Source: Dyadobacter koreensis
GTDB lineage: Bacteria > Bacteroidota > Bacteroidia > Cytophagales > Spirosomataceae
NCBI RefSeq assembly: GCF_900108855.1
Contig: NZ_FNXY01000005.1
Coordinates: 142,207-206,206 of the forward strand
Direction: 5' to 3'
Length of the DNA: 64,000 nt
The notes beneath the pieces are model-generated. The model saw nothing but the letters and a program-made list of their open reading frames with translations, was not told where the DNA came from and made no database searches. A program made the translations under genes and the position numbers. Positions 32,693 to 41,751 of this stretch are shown here, piece by piece; the first letter of the stretch is position 1; every line of letters starts with the position of its first letter.

Positions 32693-33838
32693 TTAAGTTG
32701 TTAAAATTCTGTTTTTTTGGATTTTAAATAAATTTTTATAAAAGTGCAGCAAAATCCGTTCCTCACTTACCCAGTTATAGTTATTTTCCGCTGCGATTCT
32801 TCCTTTCTGTCCCATCGTTTTCGCCGCCTCCTTGTTCTCTATCAGCCATTCAAATGTTTTCGCCAGGACATCTGAATCATATGGTGAAATGCAAAACCCA
32901 CATGCCGAACTTTCTACCACCTGCCGATACAAGGGGAAATCGGAAGTGATTACCGGCAAATTTAACGCCATATACTCAAACAGCTTTGTGGTATAAGAAT
33001 CGGCGTAATCAGCCACCGGCTTCAGCAAAGCTATTCCGGCTGTGGCGCCACTCGAATACCTTATTCCCTCCAGAAGATCGGTATATCCATGAAATGTCAG
33101 ATGTTGTTCAACATTCTCAAAATAAGGCAATCTTCTTGCTTCATCCCAGTCAAATTGAACCTTGCCAAATAAATGAACATGAAATTCAGAATATTTTATT
33201 TTTAAAATAGCTAATGCTTCAATGAGCGTATCAAAAGATCGTTCCATCGATATCACCCCGGAATAGAAAAATACCGGAGGATATTTTACAACTCTTTCTC
33301 TTTCCGCATGGGCATCAATCAAGGGTAACGAAACGTAGTTATGAATAACTGCATGAGGCAAAGGCAAATTTTTATATTCCTTTAAATAAGCGTCTTCCGT
33401 AAATACACAATGAAATTTTTTGCGTGCCAGTTTATCAAAGAATTTGAATAAGCTGCGATAGATGATTGCCTTGTTATACCGCTTGATCGGGAATTTCTTA
33501 TAGAGATTTTCCTGAACTTCATAAACCACTTTCGCGCCCAGAATTTTGAACAAAAATGCCGCGGGAATCAGTTCCGGCACAAAGATATGAACAATCGAAG
33601 GACGAAAAAGTAAACATTTCCAAAGAAGAACAGGATGACAAAATAAAATTCTAACCAGCAAATTTCGAAAAAACGGTAAACTTACGAACCGGATATTTTG
33701 ATTTTTTGCGCGATCTGCTTTCCCTGATATCCCGCATATTACGTTATAAAACGGAGCAAGTGACGGAGCGATCTTGTAAACAATTCGTGGATCAGTAGCC
33801 GGATGAACTGTGCTCAATAACAAAACTGTTGGTTTCAT
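32693..33838 (-). CDS. Glycosyltransferase, GT-B fold, GT4-like
   Basis: A 381-residue cytoplasmic or membrane-associated glycosyltransferase. The N-terminal Rossmann half begins VLLLSTVHPATDPRIVYKIA, and VVYEVQENLY (~107) lies in the acceptor half. The donor half has FFYSGVISMERSFDTLIEAL (~191) and the E-x7-E region TTKLFEYMALNLPVITSDFP (~283), typical of retaining GT4 enzymes. Sugar and acceptor are unknown. The start ATG overlaps the stop of deoC by four bases (33835-33838), so the two genes are translated from one message. Confidence 0.82.
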   Translation of the reverse strand: MKPTVLLLSTVHPATDPRIVYKIAPSLAPFYNVICGISGKADRAKNQNIRFVSLPFFRNLLVRILFCHPVLLWKCLLFRPSIVHIFVPELIPAAFLFKILGAKVVYEVQENLYKKFPIKRYNKAIIYRSLFKFFDKLARKKFHCVFTEDAYLKEYKNLPLPHAVIHNYVSLPLIDAHAERERVVKYPPVFFYSGVISMERSFDTLIEALAILKIKYSEFHVHLFGKVQFDWDEARRLPYFENVEQHLTFHGYTDLLEGIRYSSGATAGIALLKPVADYADSYTTKLFEYMALNLPVITSDFPLYRQVVESSACGFCISPYDSDVLAKTFEWLIENKEAAKTMGQKGRIAAENNYNWVSEERILLHFYKNLFKIQKNRILTT

Positions 33839-34494
33839 CCTTCCGTTAAAATCGCCACACCGGAAGATGTTCCGATTCTATCAGCACCTGCTTCAATGAA
33901 GGCAAGGGCTTGCTGCCGTGTTTTTATACCACCCGATGCCTTGATTTTAATCTCAGGGGGAAGTATGGACCGCATCTTTTTCACTGTTTCAATTTCAGCT
34001 CCTTTGGCTCCAAATCCCGTGGAAGTTTTTACAAAATCTATTTTGGATTCAGCGCAGATTTCACAGGCGGTATAAAGCTCAAATGAATCCAGATATGCCG
34101 TTTCAATAATTACTTTTAACAAAGCATTCCCGTTGTGTGCGATCTCAGCCAATTGCCTAAGTTCTTCCCGGATACTCAGATAAGCCATAGATTTGAATCG
34201 GGAAACATTCATGACCACATCAAGTTCTGTCGCCCCGTTTGCCAGTGCATTCTGAGCTTCAAAAATTTTAGTTTCCGTAGTTGAATATCCCAAAGGAAAT
34301 CCGACCACGGTCGCAATTTCAATTTTTACGGGACAGAATTCAAACATTTCCACGGTATACCCAACATAGGATGGTGCCACACAAACAGCTTTAAACTGGT
34401 GAACCCAGGCCTCTTCGCACAATTTTCGAATATCTGTTTCACTGGCCGCTGGCGAAAGCAGGGTATGGTCTATATAGCGGGAGAGGTCTGTCAT
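33835..34494 (-). CDS. deoC: Deoxyribose-phosphate aldolase
   Basis: A 219-residue TIM-barrel aldolase that splits 2-deoxyribose-5-phosphate into acetaldehyde and glyceraldehyde-3-phosphate. IDHTLLSPAASETDI (~8), AVCVAPSYV, VVGFPLGYS (~63), and the Schiff-base Lys in FVKTSTGFG (~146) and KASGGIKT (~176) are all conserved. Cytoplasmic, nucleoside catabolism. The upstream side has a strong hairpin (34515-34554) that ends the DUF5606 transcript. Downstream it overlaps the glycosyltransferase gene by four bases, an association with no evident metabolic reason. Confidence 0.93.
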   Translation of the reverse strand: MTDLSRYIDHTLLSPAASETDIRKLCEEAWVHQFKAVCVAPSYVGYTVEMFEFCPVKIEIATVVGFPLGYSTTETKIFEAQNALANGATELDVVMNVSRFKSMAYLSIREELRQLAEIAHNGNALLKVIIETAYLDSFELYTACEICAESKIDFVKTSTGFGAKGAEIETVKKMRSILPPEIKIKASGGIKTRQQALAFIEAGADRIGTSSGVAILTEG

Positions 34495-34514
34495 TTTGCA
34501 TTCAATTGAAAAGA

Positions 34515-34554
34515 TAAAGCAAAAACCCCGTCTATTGACAGGGTTTTTGCTTTA
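34515..34554 (-). terminator. Terminator downstream of the DUF5606 gene
   Basis: TAAAGCAAAAACCC (34515-34528) and its perfect complement (34541-34554) enclose 12 bases that extend the stem with GTC/GAC. T-runs lie in the stem in both orientations; its place fits termination of the gene at 34571-35074. Confidence 0.7.
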
Positions 34555-34570
34555 GATATATTTACCTGAA

Positions 34571-35074
34571 TCAGATTTCAGTTTTAGGAGTTTCAACGGC
34601 TTCAACTGTTGCCTCTTCTACTTCTTCTGCTCCGGCTGATTCACCGGCAACAAATAATTCGGGCACATATTTTGCCAGTAAATTATACCACGTTATCACT
34701 TTTTTGATATCTGAGCCATACACTCTCGAACGATCGAAATCTGGAAGGATCTCATTCAAAAACTCGATAAGATCTTTGTCAGATGAACTCTTGATCTGCA
34801 AAGCAACCTGCTCGCCATGTACTTCTTTAATTTTTAGGAAAACATCCGCCAATGGAACAGACTCTTCTTCTCCCTCAGTGAAAATAGAAACGTCTTTCAA
34901 AACAGAAACACGTGCCGTTGGTCCGATCAATGACTTTTCACGTTTTTCATCCAGGCTTTCTACAATTACACCTGCGCGGCTTGGTTTCAAAATACGGAAC
35001 AGTCCGCCCTTACCTGAAACGTTTGCTATCTCTTTCAACAAATCCATTCCTGTTGATTCTACTTTCTCGCTCAT
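34571..35074 (-). CDS. DUF5606 family protein
   Basis: A 167-residue cytoplasmic protein of a family restricted to Bacteroidota. DLLKEIANVSGKGGLFRIL (~9), RAGVIVESLDE and LADVFLKIKE are family signatures; the C-terminal third is acidic and low-complexity (Glu, Ala, Val, Thr). Function unknown. The gene often lies near housekeeping genes; here it is between deoC and engB, all on the minus strand but separated by a terminator on one side and ~180 bases on the other. No signal peptide or membrane helix. Confidence 0.82.
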   Translation of the reverse strand: MSEKVESTGMDLLKEIANVSGKGGLFRILKPSRAGVIVESLDEKREKSLIGPTARVSVLKDVSIFTEGEEESVPLADVFLKIKEVHGEQVALQIKSSSDKDLIEFLNEILPDFDRSRVYGSDIKKVITWYNLLAKYVPELFVAGESAGAEEVEEATVEAVETPKTEI

Positions 35075-35254
35075 CCTTTTGTTTGTGCTATTAGTGGTCT
35101 CTTTATTTAAAGTCGATTAATATCATGAATGAAATCCTTCCGTGTCGATTGTATTTTAGTGAGCGTTCACAAAAAAGTAAATGACTACGTGATAACGATT
35201 TATGATAATTTAAAATTTCCGCAAAATAACGGAAAGATTGGTCGGTAAGCAACC

Positions 35255-35869
35255 TTATTCAATGTTCGTTTTCTCAAACGTGTGATTATAAGATTCTATT
35301 GTTTCAAGAATTCCTTCCCGTCCTTCGCCTTTTTCTGCGGAAGTAACAAACATAGGAGGTATTTCTTCCCAGATTTCACCCAGTTTTTCTTTATATTTTG
35401 TTACCTGAACCTCCTGCTGATAAGGTTTCAGTTTGTCTGCCTTTGTAAAAATGATATGAAAAGGAATTCCGCCTTGTCCAAGCTCTTCCATAAATTCCAG
35501 GTCAACAGCCAGAGCTTCATGTCGAATGTCAATTAAAACAAAAGTGCAGACCAGATTAGGGCGGTTGTGCAGATAATCTCCGATCATCTTCTCCCATTTT
35601 TCCCGTTCCGTTTTGCTTACCTTGGCATAACCATATCCGGGCAAATCGACGAGGTACCAGTTGTCATTGATGAAATAATGATTGATGAGCTGAGTCTTCC
35701 CTGGTTGCTGGGAAGTCTTTGCAAGTGACTTTTTCCCAGTTAACATATTGATCAGCGAAGATTTTCCCACATTTGACCGACCGATAAATGCATATTCCGG
35801 CAAATCTGGTTTTGGGCATTTCTCATAATCAGAATTGCTCATCACATATCTGGCATCTTGAATCTTCAT
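35255..35869 (-). CDS. engB: Ribosome biogenesis GTP-binding protein EngB (YihA/YsxC)
   Basis: A 204-residue TRAFAC GTPase needed for late assembly of the 50S subunit. G1 is GRSNVGKSSLIN (~residue 31), G3 DLPGYG (~75), G4 TKADK (~141), and SAEKGEG near the end is G5. Length is normal for the family. A match to the -7 consensus lies 25-32 bases upstream of the ATG. Cytoplasmic, essential in most bacteria. Confidence 0.94.
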   Translation of the reverse strand: MKIQDARYVMSNSDYEKCPKPDLPEYAFIGRSNVGKSSLINMLTGKKSLAKTSQQPGKTQLINHYFINDNWYLVDLPGYGYAKVSKTEREKWEKMIGDYLHNRPNLVCTFVLIDIRHEALAVDLEFMEELGQGGIPFHIIFTKADKLKPYQQEVQVTKYKEKLGEIWEEIPPMFVTSAEKGEGREGILETIESYNHTFEKTNIE

Positions 35870-35893
35870 GACGGTTGGTTGTTAATTTAGGCA

Positions 35894-35901
35894 CAAAGGT
35901 A
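35894..35901 (-). promoter_or_regulatory. Putative -7 element of engB
   Basis: TACCTTTG on the minus strand matches TAnnTTTG exactly, 25 bases before the engB ATG. A -33 element is not clear. Confidence 0.45.
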
Positions 35902-36135
35902 CGGTTTTCTTTTTTAACAGAATATTAGATATGTCTTAGAAGTAGTTTGTATGGCATTCTACAAAATCTGAAATTTTAATAAATTCCAACTATTTCTGTC
36001 TACGTATATGGACAGTGGTTTTACATTTTTTCGAAAAGTATGTCTGACAATATTTTAAAATTAGTTCTACGAATGAAAGTAAAAAATACGTGCACATTTC
36101 CAATTCTTTCTTACAATATAGTTAATTGAGCCAAT

Positions 36136-36143
36136 TAGCTTTG
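36136..36143 (+). promoter_or_regulatory. Putative -7 element for the P-domain/lysyl-oxidase gene
   Basis: TAGCTTTG matches TAnnTTTG exactly. No clear -33 box. Confidence 0.35.
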
Positions 36144-36211
36144 TATCAGGTTATTCGTCAGGAAAAAGATATTCCCAGCACCCATAAATAGATTGACACG
36201 CGTAAACCCCG

Positions 36212-36273
36212 GGGCTTGTAGAAAAAGTGAGACATATGAGATATTTTTAGTGACTCAGTAGCTCTACAAGCCC
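36212..36273 (+). promoter_or_regulatory. Leader hairpin
   Basis: GGGCTTGTAGA (36212-36222) and TCTACAAGCCC (36263-36273) are perfect 11-base arms with a 40-base centre, ending 22 bases before the ATG at 36296. A start-site-proximal stem of this kind may affect translation or end read-through transcripts. Confidence 0.45.
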
Positions 36274-36295
36274 TTTCTATCAGAATTAGAGTACA

Positions 36296-37675
36296 ATGAG
36301 TGATTGCAAAACCCAAATTTTATCTTGTTTTAAGTTTTTTAAATTTTTTACCTTGGTCGTGCTCCTTTCGGGTATGGCCTTTGCTTCTGAAGCACAAAGT
36401 TTCTACGCCGGCGGAGGAGCAATTCACGACTTTAGAGGTGGTTTTAAAATAGATTCGTTTCCAATAAAAGTTGAAGGGCTTGATTCGAAAATTGATGAGA
36501 ATTTCGGACTATCGAAGATTTGCTTTACAATTCTCCATCCAAGAGTATCGGACCTGAAGATTGAATTGATTAGTCCGGATGGTACAAGTATCTGGCTAAC
36601 AAATCGTAATGGTAGGGATGAGGGCAGGCATTACACAAATACATGCTTCCGTTCTAACGGCTTTTCCGGTTATGTACATCAGGCAGAGGCTCCGTTTACC
36701 GGAGAATATATTCCGGATGGAAGGATGACCTTTTTGAACAATGGCCAGAATCCAAATGGTACCTGGTATTTGATGGTCCAAGATTTACGAACTGGAGAAA
36801 AAGGAGCTTTAAACTTTGTTACACTGGAATTTGGTAAAAATCCTACGCCAAACACGGACGTAAGCCCTTGTTCACTGGAAGACGGAACTGCCTGCAAATG
36901 TGCCGATGGAAGTGCCGATTGTGAACTGCTTCCGGATCTGGTTATTCTTTCGAGACTTACACTCGATCAGGTTAAAGAATATCCCTGGAACGACCCGTAT
37001 TACCCTGGTCAACTAAGGCTGGCAGCTTCTATTGCAAATATTGGGGATGGTCCGATGGAAGCCTTCGGAAATAATAAGTGGTATTGCGGAAGCGAGGAAG
37101 TTAAAGATTCGACGGTGATTTGTAAGGATAAAACACATCCTAGACAGCAGATAAACCAGCGTATTTATAAGAAAAACGGAAATAAAATGGAATGGCAGGA
37201 CCGTGTTGCCGGAACCAATTATTTCGATGATAAACCCGGACATAATCACTATCACGTTGATGATTGGGTTGAATTCAGAGTGATAAAAGAAATCAAGAAT
37301 AAGAGCGGCAAAGTAACTAAAAGGGAGCTGGTTTCGAAAGGAAGCAAGGTAAGTTACTGTCTGTTTGATTCCGGAATATGCAACAATAACGATAGCCTTT
37401 GTGTCCTGAACGGAAAAACTTATGGCGATCAAAACCTGACCAATTACGGACTGGGTAATTATGTGGATTGCAAATCTCTCAAACAAGGCATCAGTGTCGG
37501 AGGTTACGATACGTACGGAATGATGTATGAAGGGCAATCAGTTTCATTGCCAAAAGGATTAAAATCAGGCGATTACATTCTTGAAATCGAAGTCGACCCG
37601 ACGGGTATCTATAAGGAAAAAGACAAGTCGAACAATACGTTCAAAATGCCAATCCATATTTCGAAACAGGAATAG
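36296..37675 (+). CDS. Secreted protein with proprotein-convertase P-domain and lysyl-oxidase-like domain
   Basis: A 459-residue exported protein. Signal segment FFTLVVLLSGMAFASEA (~20-36). Residues ~45-185 form a P-domain jelly roll: CFTILHPRVSDLKIELISPD, FLNNGQNPNGTWYLMVQD and GALNFVTLEF. Then comes a Cys-rich linker (CSLEDGTACKCADG), and from ~215 to the end a lysyl-oxidase-like domain: LVILSRL, GHNHYHVDDWVEFRV (His-x-His-x-His copper-site pattern, ~315), VSYCLFDSG, and GDYILEIEVDPTGIYKEKDK near the end. Lysyl oxidases are copper amine oxidases that make lysine-derived aldehydes. No T9SS domain is visible at the C-terminus. Function on the cell surface or in the matrix is inference. Confidence 0.8.
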   Translation: MSDCKTQILSCFKFFKFFTLVVLLSGMAFASEAQSFYAGGGAIHDFRGGFKIDSFPIKVEGLDSKIDENFGLSKICFTILHPRVSDLKIELISPDGTSIWLTNRNGRDEGRHYTNTCFRSNGFSGYVHQAEAPFTGEYIPDGRMTFLNNGQNPNGTWYLMVQDLRTGEKGALNFVTLEFGKNPTPNTDVSPCSLEDGTACKCADGSADCELLPDLVILSRLTLDQVKEYPWNDPYYPGQLRLAASIANIGDGPMEAFGNNKWYCGSEEVKDSTVICKDKTHPRQQINQRIYKKNGNKMEWQDRVAGTNYFDDKPGHNHYHVDDWVEFRVIKEIKNKSGKVTKRELVSKGSKVSYCLFDSGICNNNDSLCVLNGKTYGDQNLTNYGLGNYVDCKSLKQGISVGGYDTYGMMYEGQSVSLPKGLKSGDYILEIEVDPTGIYKEKDKSNNTFKMPIHISKQE

Positions 37676-37785
37676 CGGATTATCAGGATAGAAATAACTG
37701 ACATCGCTGGCTCTGAAAAGGTGCCGGGGATTTATATGGATTTACACTAACAAGCATTATTAACTCAACTCTATTATTAATTATT

Positions 37786-39771
37786 ATGAAAGGGATTATT
37801 TACAAATGGCTTCTTCTGGGGCTGACATTGTTTTTAACAAATACTATCTACGCACAACAATGCCCTTCCGGAGACTTTACAGCAGTAACCGGTGGAACTT
37901 ACAAACTTGACGGAAACAAAACATTACTCATTTCTTCCAACGTCACAAATCTTACGCTGGAAATCAGCAACAGGGATAATATCATTTGTGTTGCTCCGGG
38001 CGTAACGTGGGAACAGAATAAACAAACGAATTTTAATGGTTCTGTAAGTATTAATGTTTACGGGACTTTCAACTATAACAGCAGCGATAATTTCAATGGA
38101 AATGTTCCCTCGTATCTGAATGTACAGGAAGGCGGAACATTAAACACAAATACAACTGGTATTGGCAGCAACTTATTAATCAATAATCAGGGAACTACGA
38201 CTTTTACTACTACGGGAACTGTTGAATTCCGCGACTCTTTCTCTTTTTATAATTTGGGACCTAACGCTAAATTAATCGCAACGGCGCCGGGTTTGGTAAA
38301 ATTTGGCACAAATACTACAATCTGCAACGCCGGAACGATGGATTTCGGAAGTCTTGAAAATGCAGATGCAAAACGTTTCAAAAATGAAGCGTCAGGTGTA
38401 ATCAATATCAGCCGGTATTTCTATAACCACGGATCAATTCTAAATGATGGTGAAATCAACACGCTTTGTGGGAAATTCGGCTCATCGGGTTGTGAGTTTA
38501 TAATCGGTGATAAGGGTGCAGGAAAAGAATTTGAAAATAATGGATGTATGAATATCACAGGAAATGTGAATATTCGTGGTGCCGCTTTTAACAACGGAAC
38601 GATTACGATTACAAATGGAGACCTTACTATTGACAAAAAAATATCAGGTTATAACGGGTCGATCATCGTAGTAAATGGAAGAAGCGTGATCAATAGCGAT
38701 GGCGGATATAATGGAACGAATATGTTTTTCTGGGACGAAAATACTACGGGACATGATTTTGATGAAAAAAGAAATAATAATCCAACAACGACTACTGTAT
38801 ATAAAGTTGAGAAAAGAACGTGTGTTAAGGAAGAGGCTTTCGGCTCGATTGGAGATTATGTATGGTATGATAAAAATCAGGATGGCAAGCAGGATGATAC
38901 TGAACTTCCTGCAACAGGCTTGAAAGTTCAGTTGTATAAACTCGTTTCGGGCGTGTGGACGTCAGAAGTAAGTGCTGTCACTGATAAATTCGGGAAATAT
39001 CTTTTTGATGAATTAACATCCGGTAAATATAAAGTTCAGTTTACATTGCCAACCGGTGGGAAAGCTTTCTTCACATCATTCAAAAGATCAGGCGTGGATG
39101 CGGAGAAAGACAGTGATGCAAATACTGATGATAATAACTCGAGTGATGAGATTACCATTGATACAACATATCCGGCAGGAAACCCCAAACGTGATAATAT
39201 GACATACGATGCCGGAATTTATGAAGGTTCAACGCCGCTTCCGGTTACTCTGATCAGTTTTACAGCAAGCAAAGAAAATGAATCGGCCCAGTTGAAATGG
39301 TCAACTTCCATGGAGACAAACAGCGAAAGTTTTGATGTAGAACACAGTTTGACAGGAAAGAACTGGCAGAAAGTTGGAAATGTTCTGGCTTCCGGAGAAA
39401 GCTCGGCAGAAATTAAATACTCATTTATTGACACAAATCCCGCAGACGGGGAGAACCTTTACAGGTTGAAAATGATCGATGCTGACGGAACCTTTGCATA
39501 TAGCGGAATCCGGAGTGTCAGCATCGAGCTTGGCGAAGGAGTGGTTGTTTATCCTAATCCTGTTGCTGACCGTCTTTATTTAAAAATTACAGACTGGACA
39601 AAAATAAATAAGGTCCAACTATTTGACCTTAACGGAAAGGCTATTTTCAATTCAGCAAAGGCTCCTGTTGATGGAATTGATGTTAAAAACCTGCCGTCCG
39701 GATTGTACGCTGTGAGCGTAACACGTACAAACGGAGCTACGGACAGTTTCAAAGTCGTTATCAATAAATAG
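37786..39771 (+). CDS. T9SS type A cargo protein with SdrD B-like domain
   Basis: A 661-residue surface or secreted protein. After the signal peptide (WLLLGLTLFLTNTIYAQ) comes a ~330-residue beta-helix-like region rich in Asn, Thr and Gly (repeated INNQGTTTF, NNGCMNITGNVNI). One SdrD B-like/Cna-type domain follows (GSIGDYVWYDKNQDGKQDD, ~352-370, with Asp-rich calcium-binding loops). Then a linker STPLPVTLISFTASKEN and the type A sorting domain, with VVYPNPVADRLYLKI (~587) and LPSGLYAVSVTR near the end. The sorting domain directs export through the type IX system. Likely role: adhesion or surface layer. It follows the lysyl-oxidase gene on the same strand with a 110-base gap. Confidence 0.88.
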   Translation: MKGIIYKWLLLGLTLFLTNTIYAQQCPSGDFTAVTGGTYKLDGNKTLLISSNVTNLTLEISNRDNIICVAPGVTWEQNKQTNFNGSVSINVYGTFNYNSSDNFNGNVPSYLNVQEGGTLNTNTTGIGSNLLINNQGTTTFTTTGTVEFRDSFSFYNLGPNAKLIATAPGLVKFGTNTTICNAGTMDFGSLENADAKRFKNEASGVINISRYFYNHGSILNDGEINTLCGKFGSSGCEFIIGDKGAGKEFENNGCMNITGNVNIRGAAFNNGTITITNGDLTIDKKISGYNGSIIVVNGRSVINSDGGYNGTNMFFWDENTTGHDFDEKRNNNPTTTTVYKVEKRTCVKEEAFGSIGDYVWYDKNQDGKQDDTELPATGLKVQLYKLVSGVWTSEVSAVTDKFGKYLFDELTSGKYKVQFTLPTGGKAFFTSFKRSGVDAEKDSDANTDDNNSSDEITIDTTYPAGNPKRDNMTYDAGIYEGSTPLPVTLISFTASKENESAQLKWSTSMETNSESFDVEHSLTGKNWQKVGNVLASGESSAEIKYSFIDTNPADGENLYRLKMIDADGTFAYSGIRSVSIELGEGVVVYPNPVADRLYLKITDWTKINKVQLFDLNGKAIFNSAKAPVDGIDVKNLPSGLYAVSVTRTNGATDSFKVVINK

Positions 39772-39823
39772 AAAAAGGAAGACTTCTCGCGCCATTAGAA
39801 GTTTAATAAGACCAATCAAGTTC

Positions 39824-39854
39824 GCGCCCTTGCAGATAGTAATTGCAAGGGCGC
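39824..39854 (+). terminator. Terminator after the SdrD-like gene
   Basis: GCGCCCTTGCA (39824-39834) and its perfect complement (39844-39854) flank nine bases and are followed by TTTTTT. Confidence 0.85.
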
Positions 39855-39991
39855 TTTTTTGTTCTGAAAATTAAGTAAGTTCGCTTCATATTTTACAAAA
39901 TGAAATTGAACCTATTGGGATAGAATTGGTGTAATAAAATAAACCGTACAGGTATTTTCGTTATTTGTTCAAACTATAATATAACCAAGCA

Positions 39992-40441
39992 ATGAAAGGT
40001 TTTCAAAAAATGATTTCACTGTTGCTAGTGGCAGCACTTACCTTTTCAACGGTATATGCTAATGACGGCGACAAGAAAGACGCCAAAGCAGTTGGAATTA
40101 AGTTCTCGGAAGGAAATTGGGCTGCAATTTTAAAGAAAGCAAAAGCGGAAAAGAAAATTGTTTTTCTTGATGCGTATACAACCTGGTGCGGGCCCTGTAA
40201 GCTTTTGCAAAAAAATGTTTTTACAAAACCAGAGGTAGGAGCATTATTCAATCAGAAATTTATCAACGTGAAAGTAGATATGGAAAGTGGTGAAGGTCCG
40301 AAACTTGCTAAAAAATATCCTTTGGAAGGTTATCCGACATTATTCTTCATCGATCCGGATGGAAAAATCGTTAAACAGGTTATTGGCTATCAAAATCCTG
40401 AAACTTTGCTTAGTATCGGTAAGGCTATTCCTGCAATTTAA
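39992..40441 (+). CDS. Periplasmic thioredoxin-fold protein
   Basis: A 149-residue protein with a signal peptide (FQKMISLLLVAALTFSTVYA) and one thioredoxin domain. The active site is TTWCGPCKLLQ (~residue 65), and the cis-Pro lies in EGYPTLFFIDPDGKIV (~118). The CxPC form CGPC suggests a reductase or general oxidoreductase of the periplasm, like DUF255/thioredoxin_7 proteins of Bacteroidota. Alone on the plus strand between two terminators; redox partner not in the window. Confidence 0.86.
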   Translation: MKGFQKMISLLLVAALTFSTVYANDGDKKDAKAVGIKFSEGNWAAILKKAKAEKKIVFLDAYTTWCGPCKLLQKNVFTKPEVGALFNQKFINVKVDMESGEGPKLAKKYPLEGYPTLFFIDPDGKIVKQVIGYQNPETLLSIGKAIPAI

Positions 40442-40489
40442 TTATTGTCAGGAAGTTCTGAAAAATTCAGGGTTTGTTGAAATGAGAGT

Positions 40490-40518
40490 CAGGTATGGTC
40501 ATTTGTTGGCCATACCTG
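40490..40518 (+). terminator. Terminator after the thioredoxin gene
   Basis: CAGGTATGG (40490-40498) and CCATACCTG (40510-40518) pair around 11 bases and are followed by TTTTTG. Confidence 0.75.
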
Positions 40519-40538
40519 TTTTTGTTTAAAATAAAAAA

Positions 40539-40594
40539 TGTCAGGCTTTATCATTGCTCAGGCATTTCCTGACTACAAATGATAAAACCTGACA
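40539..40594 (-). terminator. Nested hairpin downstream of gmd
   Basis: TGTCAGGcTTTATCATT (40539-40555) pairs with AATGATAAAaCCTGACA (40578-40594) with one mismatch. Inside it TCAGG/CCTGA (40558-40562, 40568-40572) form a second small stem. It lies 20 bases beyond the gmd stop. Confidence 0.6.
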
Positions 40595-40613
40595 ATAAAT
40601 GACTTATAAAATT

Positions 40614-41726
40614 CTATTCGTAATAGTTCATCACACGGTGACCGCTGTTTTCCAGCAACTGATCTTTCTTGAACAGCGTTAAATCTGCGGTAACCATATC
40701 ATTGACAAGTGCTTTCAAATCATATTTTGGTTTCCAGCCAAGCTTCGTCATTGATTTGGTTGGATCACCAATCAATAATTCAACTTCTGTCGGACGGAAA
40801 TATCTTGGATCAACCGCGACAACTTCCTTGCCAATTTCGATTTGATATTTTGGATCGTTACATTTAACTACCTTTGCTGTTTCTGCCGCACCTTCGCCTG
40901 AAAATTCAAGTTCTACGCCAACCTCAGCAAAAGCCATACGAACGAAATCACGGATACGCGTTGTAATACCTGTTGCAATAACAAAATCTTCGGCAACTTC
41001 CTGCTGCAAAATCAGCCACATCGCTTCGACGAAATCTTTGGCATGCCCCCAGTCACGCTGTGCATCCAGATTTCCAAGGAAAACTTTATCCTGTAAGCCC
41101 AATGCAATTCTCGCAACAGCTCTTGTAATTTTACGTGTAACGAAAGTTTCTCCGCGCAGTGGAGATTCATGGTTGAAAAGTATACCATTTACCGCATACA
41201 TATCATATGCTTCGCGATAGTTTACCGTAATCCAGTAACCGTATAATTTTGCAACAGCATACGGAGAACGAGGGTAAAATGGTGTGGTTTCAGATTGAGG
41301 AACCTGTTGCACCAAACCGTATAACTCCGAAGTCGAAGCCTGATAAATCTTAGTTTTTTTTGTAAGTCCAAGCAGACGAACAGCTTCAAGGATACGAAGT
41401 GTTCCAATTCCGTCAACATTTGCAGTATATTCTGGTTCTTCAAAACTCACCTGAACGTGAGACATCGCACCAAGATTGTATATCTCGTCCGGCTGAACTT
41501 CCTGAATTATTCTGATGATGTTCGTAGAATCACTCAAATCACCATAATGCAAGTGGAAACGAACATTTTTTTCATGCGGATCTTCATAAATGTGATCAAT
41601 CCTTTGGGTATTGAACAAAGAGCTGCGGCGTTTGATACCGTGCACTTCATAACCTTTGCTCAATAGCAATTCCGCCAAATAGGCACCATCCTGCCCGGTA
41701 ATCCCTGTAATTAATGCCTTCTTCAT
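40614..41726 (-). CDS. gmd: GDP-mannose 4,6-dehydratase
   Basis: A 370-residue extended SDR that turns GDP-mannose into GDP-4-keto-6-deoxymannose, the precursor of GDP-fucose, rhamnose or perosamine. [20 protein letters not shown] is the NADP-binding start (~7-26), then HYGDLSD (~64), the catalytic QASTSELYG (~130) and [15 protein letters not shown] with Tyr-x3-Lys (~152), and [12 protein letters not shown] (~223). A close match to the -7 consensus lies upstream. The next enzyme of the pathway (fcl or rmd) is not adjacent. Cytoplasmic; supplies sugars for surface glycans or for T9SS-linked lipopolysaccharide. Confidence 0.95.
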   Translation of the reverse strand: MKKALITGITGQDGAYLAELLLSKGYEVHGIKRRSSLFNTQRIDHIYEDPHEKNVRFHLHYGDLSDSTNIIRIIQEVQPDEIYNLGAMSHVQVSFEEPEYTANVDGIGTLRILEAVRLLGLTKKTKIYQASTSELYGLVQQVPQSETTPFYPRSPYAVAKLYGYWITVNYREAYDMYAVNGILFNHESPLRGETFVTRKITRAVARIALGLQDKVFLGNLDAQRDWGHAKDFVEAMWLILQQEVAEDFVIATGITTRIRDFVRMAFAEVGVELEFSGEGAAETAKVVKCNDPKYQIEIGKEVVAVDPRYFRPTEVELLIGDPTKSMTKLGWKPKYDLKALVNDMVTADLTLFKKDQLLENSGHRVMNYYE

Positions 41727-41751
41727 CGTAAATTAGTATGTATATAAAATA

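Larger units (their letters stand above)
35870..36295. other. Divergent intergenic region between engB and the lysyl-oxidase gene
   Basis: 426 bases without an ORF. It holds the engB -7 element, a plus-strand -7 match TAGCTTTG at 36136-36143, and a long-range hairpin at 36212-36273. The transcript of the gene at 36296 would thus have a leader of about 145 bases including that hairpin. Confidence 0.45.
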
